In this document: one piece after another, positions 15,631 through 23,006 of the stretch
Numbering within the stretch: the first letter of the stretch is position 1
Layout of the letters: each line of letters starts with the position of its first letter
Assembly: GCA_964427895.1 (NCBI GenBank)
Contig: CAYRUZ010000009.1
Span: 1 to 41,355 of the forward strand
Reading direction: 5' to 3'
DNA: 41,355 bases
Source: CAYRUZ01 sp964427895
GTDB lineage: Bacteria; Patescibacteriota; Gracilibacteria; Peribacterales; Peribacteraceae
Notes under the pieces: model-generated
Databases searched by the model: none
What the model was told of the DNA's origin: nothing
Seen by the model: only the letters and a program-made list of their open reading frames with translations
Position numbers and translations under genes: made by a program

Positions 15631-17064
15631 TCAGGGGGACGGCGGCCGCAGCGGAATGAAGTTGTCGAATTTCACGCCTTCGAGCACCAATGTTTTTTTG
15701 CATGCGTTGCTCATCGGGAATGACGGGCAGGTGAGCGAGAAGATGCGTTCGCCGCGCTTGCCCGTCTCCTGTTCGCCGACGAGGATCTGCTTCCCGACGA
15801 TGTAGACTTTCCCCTTGATCCAGCCGTTGAAGACGTCGTTGCCCGTGGCCTCCCACCAGCCGACGACTTTGCGCGTGGCGATATCGACTTCGACGATGCG
15901 CGTGCGGCCGTTTGGCTCGTCCCCGCCGCGGTTGTCGTACAGGATGATGGTGCCCCAACCCGAAATGCGCGGGCTGTGCTGGTGCGAGAAAGAGCCCTGC
16001 ACGTACCACTTGATGGTGTGCGTGTCCTTGTCGAGCAGGAAGACCGTGCTGATATCGCGGAAGGAGAGGAGCATGTCGCCGACTTTGCCGCCCGGGAAAT
16101 AGCCCGCTTCACGTTCGTTTTTCAGGATCTGCACGTCATTGAGGTGCAACGGGTCGTCGCACTGCGAGATGTCCTTCGCAAGGGTGTCGTCGCGCTTCTT
16201 CAGCTCGATGATGGCCGGCAGCAAGGGGATCGTCTCGACGATGTCAGCGTTCTCGGCGTCGAAGACGTAGATGACGTCGCTGATGGAATTATCGTTGTCG
16301 CATTTGCCGTAGTCGTATCCCACCGCACGGGATTCGGGGCTTGGCAGATTCACGAAGAGCTTGCCGGGATAGTATATTTTCCCGTCGAACGCATCACCCC
16401 AGTGATGCAGATATTTGCCGGGAACTTTCCGCTCCCAGATGCGATACATCTGGTTGTTCCGGATGATGTTGCGCGAGAGCGTGGGGATGCCTCTCTGTGC
16501 ACGCACCGCGCGTTTCTCACTGAACAGCACGAAAGACCCGTCGGGGAACGTGGATGCCGCGGACAAGGCTGTCCCCGTTTCCGTGAGGTACGTGAGTTTG
16601 TTCCCGTCGAGAAGGGCCAACGTCGGCCCGAAGGCGATGAGGAGCTTCGTCTGCGTGCCGTTCTGCCCCATGTGCAGATCCGCCATGCGGGACTTGATGC
16701 CCGACAACTCCGACTGGCTGATCGTCACTTTGCCCTCGTCGCCGGAGTACTTCCGCACGGGAGCGACCATGGAATCGACGAGCATCACGGAGTTCTCCAG
16801 CCATTCGTTCGCCTTGGAGCTGTAGGAAAGGGCGATGCCTCCGACGCATGCGGCGCAAACGACGAGCGCGAGGGGGTGCGGATAGCCCCAGGGCTTTTTC
16901 CGGCTCCTGCCGCGAGGTTTTCCGTGCCGCCACGTGACCAGCACGAGCACCACGAGCACGACAGCCAAGAACAACGACAACCCCGCTCCCGCCAGCAACC
17001 AACTCGCGAAACCCGCGGCGATCGTGAGTGCCCCGTAGAACCAGAAGCGCAGGATGCGTTCCAT
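15631..17064 (-). CDS. Membrane-anchored arylsulfotransferase-family protein, paralog A
   Basis: This 477-residue protein has three predicted membrane helices in the first ~85 residues, split by a basic loop (RGRSRKK). A large beta-propeller-type domain follows. DPLHLNDVQ, HQHSPR and LYDNRGG in order match the conserved His/Asn and FDNG-like motifs of the arylsulfotransferase (ASST) families. Those families transfer sulfate between phenols or serve as related propellers. Four Cys shared with paralog B suggest disulfides outside the membrane. No substrate can be inferred. Start ATG 17064 is set by TACAAT ending 6 nt upstream and by alignment of MERILRFWF with MEKAFRLWF of paralog B. It lies 39 nt downstream of paralog B but has its own -10. 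Confidence 0.82.
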   Translation of the reverse strand: MERILRFWFYGALTIAAGFASWLLAGAGLSLFLAVVLVVLVLVTWRHGKPRGRSRKKPWGYPHPLALVVCAACVGGIALSYSSKANEWLENSVMLVDSMVAPVRKYSGDEGKVTISQSELSGIKSRMADLHMGQNGTQTKLLIAFGPTLALLDGNKLTYLTETGTALSAASTFPDGSFVLFSEKRAVRAQRGIPTLSRNIIRNNQMYRIWERKVPGKYLHHWGDAFDGKIYYPGKLFVNLPSPESRAVGYDYGKCDNDNSISDVIYVFDAENADIVETIPLLPAIIELKKRDDTLAKDISQCDDPLHLNDVQILKNEREAGYFPGGKVGDMLLSFRDISTVFLLDKDTHTIKWYVQGSFSHQHSPRISGWGTIILYDNRGGDEPNGRTRIVEVDIATRKVVGWWEATGNDVFNGWIKGKVYIVGKQILVGEQETGKRGERIFSLTCPSFPMSNACKKTLVLEGVKFDNFIPLRPPSP

Positions 17065-17070
17065 TGCGCG

Positions 17071-17076
17071 ATTGTA
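17071..17076 (-). promoter_or_regulatory. Extended -10 TTTGG-TACAAT, leaderless ATG
   Basis: TGG-TACAAT followed by CGCGCA and ATG on the minus strand. The hexamer-to-start distance is 6 nt. Confidence 0.6.
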
Positions 17077-17102
17077 CCAAAGCCGACCCCTGCGGGAGGC
17101 GC

Positions 17103-18566
17103 TCATGGAAGGAAGACGGCGTTATCGTAATTGAACGCGCCAATCTTCGTGTTGAACACGTCGGTTTTCGTGCATTCCTTCGACACGGGGAATCGGGGGC
17201 AATCGAGAACGAACATGCCGCTCGGCTTGGAGTCGATGGACTGAATCTGCACGACGATCTTGTTACCGAGCAGCAGGAGCTTGCCGCGCACGTCGGTATC
17301 AAAATACTCGTTGCCCGTGGCCTCCCATGTGCCGATGATCTTCTTCATCGCGACGTCTATTTCCAGGATGCGCGAGCGGCCGTTCTCCTTGCTGCCGCCG
17401 CGGTTATCGAGAATGAGCAGCGTGCCCCGATCGGTGAAGCGCGGGGAATGTTGCATGCGCCAGGTATCGCGCATGTACCACTTGATGGCGTGCGTGTCCT
17501 TGTCGAGGAGCGCGAGCGTGCTGATCTCGCGCATGGAGATAAGAATGTCACCCACTTGGCCCCCGGGGAATTCCCTGGCCACTTTGTCGGTCTTCACGAT
17601 CTGCACATCATTGAAGTGAATCGGATCGCTGCAGCTCCAGATGGCCTTTGCGAGCGTATCGTCGCGCTGCCGCAGCTCGCCGATGAGCGGCAGGATATCC
17701 ACCGTATTGAGCAGATCGCCCGTTTCCTGATCGAACACGAGGAGACGGTCGTTCACGCTCAGCCGCGAGCAGCGGTCGAACGAACCGCCGATGGCGCGCG
17801 AATCGGGCGTCGGCAGCTGCACGAACGTGCGGCCCGGCTGGTAGATCTTGCCGTCGAACGCGTCGCCCCAGTGATGGATATACAGACCGGCGGTCTTGCG
17901 CTCCCACAGCTTGTACAGCACGCCGTCGCGGATGATGGCACGGGTGAACGTATCCTTGGCGCTCGCTTGCTGCGACGGCGCGAGGCGGTCGCTGACGGCG
18001 TTGTACAACATGAATGAGCCATCTGGCAGCGCCTCGGACAACGCGAGCATGAAACCGTCGTCCGTCACGAAGCGCAGATCGTTGCGATCCACCAGGGCCA
18101 AACCGGTCTTGAAGGACATGAGCAGGCGCTGCGGCAACGCGCCTTTGTTGAATCCGATCTCCGCGAATTCCTCGTGCAGTTTTTTCTGCTGCGCATCCGT
18201 CATCGCATAGCGGCCCTCATCGCCGTCATAGACCTTCACAGGAGAAACAATGCCCTGCAGCAAGGCGACCGAATTGCTCAGCCAATCGTTGGCCCGCAGC
18301 ACGTTGGTCTTGGCGATAAGGATGCCACACAGAAGGAACACGACGATGCTGACCGTTTTCTGCGCGAGGGCGGACTGCGGGGCTGTCCGCTTCTTTTTGC
18401 GGGAACGCACGTTCGCGGACCCCAATGACACGGGGATCCAGCAGAGCAACAACAGGATGAGCAGGCGGCTCCCCCACGTCAGGCCGTATTGGGTCACGCT
18501 CCATCCGGTCAACACCGTCATGACGCTCAAGGACGCGATAAACCACAGGCGAAAGGCTTTCTCCAT
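17103..18566 (-). CDS. Membrane-anchored arylsulfotransferase-family protein, paralog B
   Basis: A 487-residue tandem paralog of the preceding entry with the same plan. It has three N-terminal membrane helices with a basic loop (RSRKKKR), then the propeller domain with HHWGDAFDGKIY, SDPIHFNDVQ, MQHSPRF and LDNRGG. The C-terminal CPRFPVSKEC matches CPSFPMSNAC of paralog A, so the Cys pair is conserved. The two copies have diverged widely outside these motifs, which points to an old duplication and probably different substrates or partners. A longer start (18575) is possible. ATG 18566 fits the TAGCAT box 7 nt upstream and the alignment of N-termini. Enzyme activity is not proven; a structural propeller role is an alternative. 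Confidence 0.82.
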   Translation of the reverse strand: MEKAFRLWFIASLSVMTVLTGWSVTQYGLTWGSRLLILLLLCWIPVSLGSANVRSRKKKRTAPQSALAQKTVSIVVFLLCGILIAKTNVLRANDWLSNSVALLQGIVSPVKVYDGDEGRYAMTDAQQKKLHEEFAEIGFNKGALPQRLLMSFKTGLALVDRNDLRFVTDDGFMLALSEALPDGSFMLYNAVSDRLAPSQQASAKDTFTRAIIRDGVLYKLWERKTAGLYIHHWGDAFDGKIYQPGRTFVQLPTPDSRAIGGSFDRCSRLSVNDRLLVFDQETGDLLNTVDILPLIGELRQRDDTLAKAIWSCSDPIHFNDVQIVKTDKVAREFPGGQVGDILISMREISTLALLDKDTHAIKWYMRDTWRMQHSPRFTDRGTLLILDNRGGSKENGRSRILEIDVAMKKIIGTWEATGNEYFDTDVRGKLLLLGNKIVVQIQSIDSKPSGMFVLDCPRFPVSKECTKTDVFNTKIGAFNYDNAVFLP

Positions 18567-18573
18567 CTCTGGC

Positions 18574-18579
18574 ATGCTA
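18574..18579 (-). promoter_or_regulatory. -10 box TAGCAT, leaderless ATG
   Basis: TAGCAT then GCCAGAG then ATG 18566 on the minus strand, a 7-nt gap. Confidence 0.45.
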
Positions 18580-18600
18580 ACGCTCGCACGCTCAAAAGCA

Positions 18601-18631
18601 ACTGACGACGGGGGGATTCCCCGTCGTCAGT
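18601..18631 (-). terminator. Terminator of the Ser-rich pseudopilin gene
   Basis: Perfect 13-bp stem ACTGACGACGGGG/CCCCGTCGTCAGT with a short loop, then TGCTTTT on the minus strand. Confidence 0.85.
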
Positions 18632-18652
18632 CGGACGAACTCGTCGATGGGA

Positions 18653-21022
18653 TCACTTAGATCGCAACAGCATGTCGAGCAGCGAACGGCTGCATCCGAA
18701 CTTGCGGGCGGTCGTGACGTAGAAGTCGAGAAGGCTGCGGAGCTGCAGGTAGAGATTCGGCAGCTTGGTGAAGTAGTATCCGCTCTTGCCTTCGGCGACA
18801 TCGAGAATCTGCTCGCAGCTGCATCCATGGGTGTCCTTCAGCGTGTAGGAGCTGATGCTCTGGCGCGGACCCTCCTTGAAGATGTTGGTGACGGAATCCA
18901 GCACCATGTCGCGGAAGAAGAGAAGGTACTTCTTCGGCTGATCGATGTCGGTATCGGGGCAGAGGTCGTCGGCATTGTTCACGCCGTCGTCATCATCGTC
19001 GCCCTCGCACTTGCCGAGGTGATCGCCGTGATCGCTGTGAGCCTTCCACGCGCTCTCGCCGACGGTCAGCGTTTCGGTGCCCTTGTCGGAGAAGTGGCAA
19101 ATGGTGATCTTCTTCTCGTTGGGGTTGCTGCTCGACGAAGACGAGCTGCTGCTCGACTTGGAGGAAGAACCGGACGAGACGGACGAGGACGAGGAACTCG
19201 AGGACGAGCTGGACGAAGAGGAGGAAGACGAAGACGAGCTGGAAGCCGTTCCCTGCCAGTAGACGAGGAGGCCGTCGGTCTTGCTCGACACGCGGCTCTG
19301 GAAGAGGACCGATGCCTTGTTCGAGCTGATCGTCACTTCATCGCCGCTGTCGTTGTCGGTCACCACGCCGTCGAACGGATTGGGCATGGCATAAACACCC
19401 GTGTCGTTCTCCACCTTCACCACGCTCGCGTTCTCGAAGACGATGCGGGCGTCGACGATTTCCCTGCTGGCGCTCTCGGAGAAGCCGCCCTTCTGGACGA
19501 AGCGCAGGACGCCGTTACGGCGCTCAACAGCGAGTCCCTTGGAATTTTCCACGAGACTACCATCGAGGATGGTCACGCCCGTTGCGGTCTTGAGGTCAAT
19601 CCAGGCGCTCTCGGCGTACTGGACCGGCTTCGGTCCGACGAAGACGGTACGGGTCGCATCGCCGCTCTTCTTGTTCTCCAGGCGCTCGAACACCACCTTG
19701 AAGCGCGGGGGGTTGGTGGTGGGGACCGGCGTGGTGGGCGTGCAGCTGCCCACTTCCTGGTCGAGGTGCACCAACAGCACGATGTCCTGGAAGTCGGACG
19801 AGGCGGTGCCGAGGCTGCCGAGTTCGCCCATGATGATCGCGTCGTAGAGTCCGACGACGATCTTCTTGTCGCTGTCGAGGTACGGTCCGAGGAACTCGGA
19901 AATCGGCTTCTGGTTGTCGTAGCCCGTGAAATTCGGAGCGCGGTCGCCGCGGCGCAGCACTTGCAGGTGGCCCGTGGCGTCGTTGCTCACGTACGTCTTG
20001 TTGAACATCCACGAATACTTGCCGGTGACGCGCACCGCAACCTTCGCGCCGGACTTTAGCCCGAGAATCTGATCGGTCTCGTCGCCGGAAACCGGGGCGC
20101 CGGCGAAGAGGGATTTCCAGGTCTTGCCGCCGTCGGCGGAGGCCTCGACGGTCACGTCGATCTTCGGGCCGCCCGTACCGTACGTGATCTCGCTGCCGAG
20201 CGCCTGGAAGCGCGCGTTCACCAGGCCGGTGGTCTGCAGTTCGCCCTGGCCGTTCACGAAGAAGCGGTCTTCACAGGCCGTCCCGCCCGGAACGGTGGGA
20301 GTGGAGGACGAGGAGCTGGACGAGGAAGACGTCGAGGAGACACTGCTGGAAGAAGAACTCGTCGAGGTCGTCGAGCTGCTGCTACTCGAAGAGGAAACGG
20401 ACGAGGAGGCCGAGGTGGTCACGGACGAGGAGCTACTCGTGCTGGACGACGTGCTCGAGCTCGTGCTGGACGACTGCGTCGAACTGGAGGACACACTCGA
20501 CGACGAGGGCGTCGACGAGCTGGTCGAGGAAGACGTCTTACTCGACGACGAGCTGGACGACATCGGCACGTACTCCCCTTCGCCGACGATGTCCGTCGCG
20601 ACGATGGCGCCTTCGCTGCGGATCGTGATGATGCGCTGGTCGCCGTTGAGGTTCGTAAAAATGATTTCCCCCTCGGTGTTCGGCATGCCGCTGACCGGAG
20701 CGAACACCACTTCCGTCAAGCCGTCGACGAGAATCGTCGAGGGGAAGGGGTAGACCTCATCCACGTCCTGGTCGCGCCCGTCGAAACTCGTGCCGCGGAA
20801 GAGCACGCCATCGGCGGGACTCACGCCCCAGGAAGACGTATTCTCTCCGGCGCGGGCAAGAAGCTGCGCGCGGCGCAACGCCTGTATCGTCTGCTCTGTG
20901 GCGACGTTCAGATCGTTTTTCTGCTGGTATCCCTGATACATAGGAACGGAAATACCGGCGGTGACGCCGATGACGCCCAGTGTCATCAACATCTCAATGG
21001 TCGTGAATCCGCGGCGGAACAT
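18653..21022 (-). CDS. Giant Ser-rich pseudopilin with CH..HGD and thrombospondin-3-like segment
   Basis: A 789-residue protein. The N-terminus is a GspH/FimT-like prepilin: leader to G5, FTTIEMLMTLGVIGVTAGISVP in pieces, Glu5 present, and a pseudopilin body to ~150. A Ser/Thr tract fills residues ~155-240. A beta-rich middle domain spans ~245-590 and includes WIDLKTATGVTILDG. A second Ser tract is at ~594-632. The end has ICHF...SAWKAHSDHGDHLGKC, then DDDDDGVNNADDLCPDTD, a thrombospondin type-3-like Ca-binding motif, and a Cys-containing tail. It would be a surface or pilus-associated rod with flexible spacers, possibly glycosylated. A T-run/TGC/TATACT promoter gives a ~45-nt leader with a hairpin. 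Normal GspH proteins are ~170 residues, so the extension is exceptional. Confidence 0.88.
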   Translation of the reverse strand: MFRRGFTTIEMLMTLGVIGVTAGISVPMYQGYQQKNDLNVATEQTIQALRRAQLLARAGENTSSWGVSPADGVLFRGTSFDGRDQDVDEVYPFPSTILVDGLTEVVFAPVSGMPNTEGEIIFTNLNGDQRIITIRSEGAIVATDIVGEGEYVPMSSSSSSSKTSSSTSSSTPSSSSVSSSSTQSSSTSSSTSSSTSSSSSVTTSASSSVSSSSSSSSTTSTSSSSSSVSSTSSSSSSSSSTPTVPGGTACEDRFFVNGQGELQTTGLVNARFQALGSEITYGTGGPKIDVTVEASADGGKTWKSLFAGAPVSGDETDQILGLKSGAKVAVRVTGKYSWMFNKTYVSNDATGHLQVLRRGDRAPNFTGYDNQKPISEFLGPYLDSDKKIVVGLYDAIIMGELGSLGTASSDFQDIVLLVHLDQEVGSCTPTTPVPTTNPPRFKVVFERLENKKSGDATRTVFVGPKPVQYAESAWIDLKTATGVTILDGSLVENSKGLAVERRNGVLRFVQKGGFSESASREIVDARIVFENASVVKVENDTGVYAMPNPFDGVVTDNDSGDEVTISSNKASVLFQSRVSSKTDGLLVYWQGTASSSSSSSSSSSSSSSSSSSSSVSSGSSSKSSSSSSSSSSNPNEKKITICHFSDKGTETLTVGESAWKAHSDHGDHLGKCEGDDDDDGVNNADDLCPDTDIDQPKKYLLFFRDMVLDSVTNIFKEGPRQSISSYTLKDTHGCSCEQILDVAEGKSGYYFTKLPNLYLQLRSLLDFYVTTARKFGCSRSLLDMLLRSK
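19127..19243 (-). repeat. Serine tract 2 of the giant pseudopilin
   Basis: Residues ~594-632 are almost all Ser, encoded by mixed TCG/TCC/TCT/AGC codons rather than one repeated codon. The tract is therefore kept by selection on the protein. Confidence 0.85.
20303..20560 (-). repeat. Serine/threonine tract 1 of the giant pseudopilin
   Basis: Residues ~155-240 are mostly Ser with scattered Thr and Val, mixed codons. It is a likely flexible, perhaps O-glycosylated spacer between the pilin part and the middle domain. Confidence 0.85.
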
Positions 21023-21046
21023 AGGAAGATGGGGGAGTGTATTTTC

Positions 21047-21064
21047 CCGTCGCAGTCACGACGG
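21047..21064 (-). other. Leader hairpin upstream of the giant pseudopilin gene
   Basis: CCGTCG-TGACTG-CGACGG, a 6-bp stem between the TATACT box (21080-21075) and the ATG (21022), within the predicted ~45-nt leader. No Shine-Dalgarno site follows. Confidence 0.4.
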
Positions 21065-21074
21065 AAATCTCATT

Positions 21075-21080
21075 AGTATA
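21075..21080 (-). promoter_or_regulatory. Extended -10 TTTTTGC-TATACT of the giant pseudopilin gene
   Basis: Same T-run/TGC/TATACT layout as the kinase promoter. Confidence 0.6.
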
Positions 21081-21204
21081 GCAAAAACCGCTTTCCGATG
21101 GAATGCACGCCTTGTGCATAACGCCAGATCTGTCAAATCGGGTTTCGCCCACTCTGAGAAGAGGGGAAATCGATTTTTCCTCTCTATTCAGGGTTCAATC
21201 GCCA

Positions 21205-21561
21205 TCAATTGGCGCAAGCAATACTCTCGCCTGTGTAGTGCACCTCACACGCGGTCTTTTTTGTCTTTCCATTCGCGTTCTTCACCGTGCATCGCGCGTC
21301 GCAGCGCTGCTGGAGACACGTCTTGCACTTGTCCCAGTTGCTGCAGGTATTCAAGCCGGTCGTCCTATTGCGATAATTGCACACGGAGTGGCACGCCGCG
21401 TTGTCGACCGGGTTGGGGTTCGTGCCGCACGTGTAATACCCGACGGCGCGCGAGCCGTACCCCGCGTTGACGCGAGCCGTTTGGCGACCGAGCGTGAATG
21501 CGGACACCCCGATGATCATCAGAAGCGCGGCGACGCACAGGCAGGCGGAGAGGCGTGACAT
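21205..21561 (-). CDS. Small Cys-rich exported protein
   Basis: A 118-residue protein. The N-terminus is a signal peptide or signal anchor (MSRLSACLCVAALLMIIGVSAFTLG in pieces). The mature ~95 residues hold ten Cys in short spacings: YYTC, AACHSVC, NTCSNWDKCKTCLQQRCDARC in pieces, TAC and IAC. That fits a disulfide-braced extracellular protein. It is basic overall. No family is recognised. TAGAAT ends 6 nt before the ATG. It lies between the giant pseudopilin gene and pilC on the same strand, 62 nt after pilC, so it may belong functionally to the pilus region; that is inference from position only. Confidence 0.75.
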   Translation of the reverse strand: MSRLSACLCVAALLMIIGVSAFTLGRQTARVNAGYGSRAVGYYTCGTNPNPVDNAACHSVCNYRNRTTGLNTCSNWDKCKTCLQQRCDARCTVKNANGKTKKTACEVHYTGESIACAN

Positions 21562-21567
21562 GCGTCC

Positions 21568-21573
21568 ATTCTA
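21568..21573 (-). promoter_or_regulatory. -10 box TAGAAT, leaderless ATG
   Basis: TAGAAT then GGACGC then ATG 21561 on the minus strand, a 6-nt gap. Confidence 0.5.
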
Positions 21574-21623
21574 AAAAGAACGCGCTGGGTTGCAATTGTG
21601 CGATAACGGCAATGACGCAAACG

Positions 21624-23006
21624 TTACGGTTGCACGCCCATCTGCCCCACCACGCTGTAGATCGGGACGATGATGGAAATGGCGATGAAGGCCACCAGTC
21701 CGCCGATGAACAGAAGCAGCATCGGCTCGAGGATGATCGGCAGCTTCTGCGCGGTTTCGGACGCCTTTTTGTCGTAGATGTCGGCGATCTTCATCAACAC
21801 GTCGGCGAGTGAGCCGGATCGTTCGCCGACGACGATGAGCGACTGCACGGACTGGGGAAGCAGCCCCTTTGTCCCGTGGATTTCCGCGAAGCACTTCTGG
21901 AAACTCTGTCCTTGGTTCACATCGTCGGTGAGGCGCTTGTAGAACGCGCGGTACGAAAGCACCGTCGTGACATCGGTGAGCGAACGCAGGGCTTCCACCA
22001 GCGGAACGCCGGCCCGCAGGAGACCGCCGAGGATGACGCCGAAGCGCGCGATGGTCGCCTCGCGCGCGAGCCGGCCGATGCCCGGGATGCGGAACACCAG
22101 CCACTGCGTGCCGCGCTTTACCGGCGGCCACATGTTGAGCAGCGCGAACACGACTACCGTGCCCACCGAGGAACCCACCGCGAGGATGCCGTGCTGCGAG
22201 AAGAAGTTCGAGAACTTGATGAGCAGCTTGGTGCTCCACGGCAGCTTCGCATTGAGCGCGAACAGCACGGACACGAGGTTCGGCAGCACGAAGATGCCGA
22301 GTCCCATCACCATGACGAACATGAGCACGAGGACCACGCTCGGATAGATCATGGCCATCTTCACTTTCCCGCGCAGCTCTGCGTCTTTCTCCTGCTGCAC
22401 CGAGAGGTATTCCATGTTACGCGCGAGGTTGCCGGCTTCCTCGCCGATGCGCGTGAGCGCGACGGCGTACGGCGAGAAGAGGTGCTGATCGTCCATAGCC
22501 TGCCACAGCGGCGTGCCCGATTCGACCTCGTCGGTGATGCGCTGGATCGCTTTCTTCATCGCTTTGTTGCGCGTCTCGAGCAGCAAAGTCTTGAGTGCGT
22601 CGATGAGCGTGAGCCCCGCGTTGAGGAGCATCGCGAGATTCTGAATGAATGTGCCGCACTCCTTGCCCATGCCGATGTTATTGAGCGATGCGAGGAACGC
22701 CGTCAGCTTGTTCTGCTGTTTCTTCGCCGGAAGCTTGAATCCGAGGAGCGCCTCGGCGCTTCCTGGAGGAGCTGCCTGCGACTTACTCTCGGTCTCTTCT
22801 TCCTTCTGTTCTGCAGGCTTCTGCTCCGGCTGATTTTCGGCTTGTGCCTGGGGATCCGGCACCGGCCCGATCGTGGGCTTTTTCACGGGTTCGGGCTGCG
22901 GCGCAGGGGCAGCGGGTGCCGGCGCGGGTGAGGGCGCTACCGGCGTCTCCTGTTGCGGCCGTGGCTGAGTCTCAACCTCAGGCTCGAGGTGCTTTTTTGC
23001 TCGCAT
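21624..23006 (-). CDS. pilC: Type IV pilus inner-membrane platform protein PilC/GspF
   Basis: A 460-residue membrane protein that couples the PilB ATPase to pilin polymerisation. Residues ~1-90 form a Pro/Glu/Gln-rich, disordered extension not found in standard PilC. Then two GspF domains follow (~110-230 with FIQNLAMLLNAGLTLIDALK, and ~310-430 with FGVILGGLLRAGVPLVEALR). Three hydrophobic stretches (YPSVVLVLMFVMVMGLGIFVLP, an Ala/Val helix near 265, and LLLFIGGLVAFIAISIIVPIY) form the membrane part. ATG 23006 overlaps the end of pilB by 29 nt in the +1 frame, so translation is probably coupled. It is the third gene of the receiver-pilB-pilC operon. Confidence 0.93.
   Translation of the reverse strand: MRAKKHLEPEVETQPRPQQETPVAPSPAPAPAAPAPQPEPVKKPTIGPVPDPQAQAENQPEQKPAEQKEEETESKSQAAPPGSAEALLGFKLPAKKQQNKLTAFLASLNNIGMGKECGTFIQNLAMLLNAGLTLIDALKTLLLETRNKAMKKAIQRITDEVESGTPLWQAMDDQHLFSPYAVALTRIGEEAGNLARNMEYLSVQQEKDAELRGKVKMAMIYPSVVLVLMFVMVMGLGIFVLPNLVSVLFALNAKLPWSTKLLIKFSNFFSQHGILAVGSSVGTVVVFALLNMWPPVKRGTQWLVFRIPGIGRLAREATIARFGVILGGLLRAGVPLVEALRSLTDVTTVLSYRAFYKRLTDDVNQGQSFQKCFAEIHGTKGLLPQSVQSLIVVGERSGSLADVLMKIADIYDKKASETAQKLPIILEPMLLLFIGGLVAFIAISIIVPIYSVVGQMGVQP

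Noticed and set aside
19127..20560. CRISPR array or simple satellite in the Ser-rich region
   Set aside because: No regular direct repeats with spacers; codons vary and the frame is kept through the whole gene.
18647..20753. Plus-strand acidic frames rich in Glu/Asp/Leu
   Set aside because: They are the complement of the Ser tracts of the giant pseudopilin and are explained by it.
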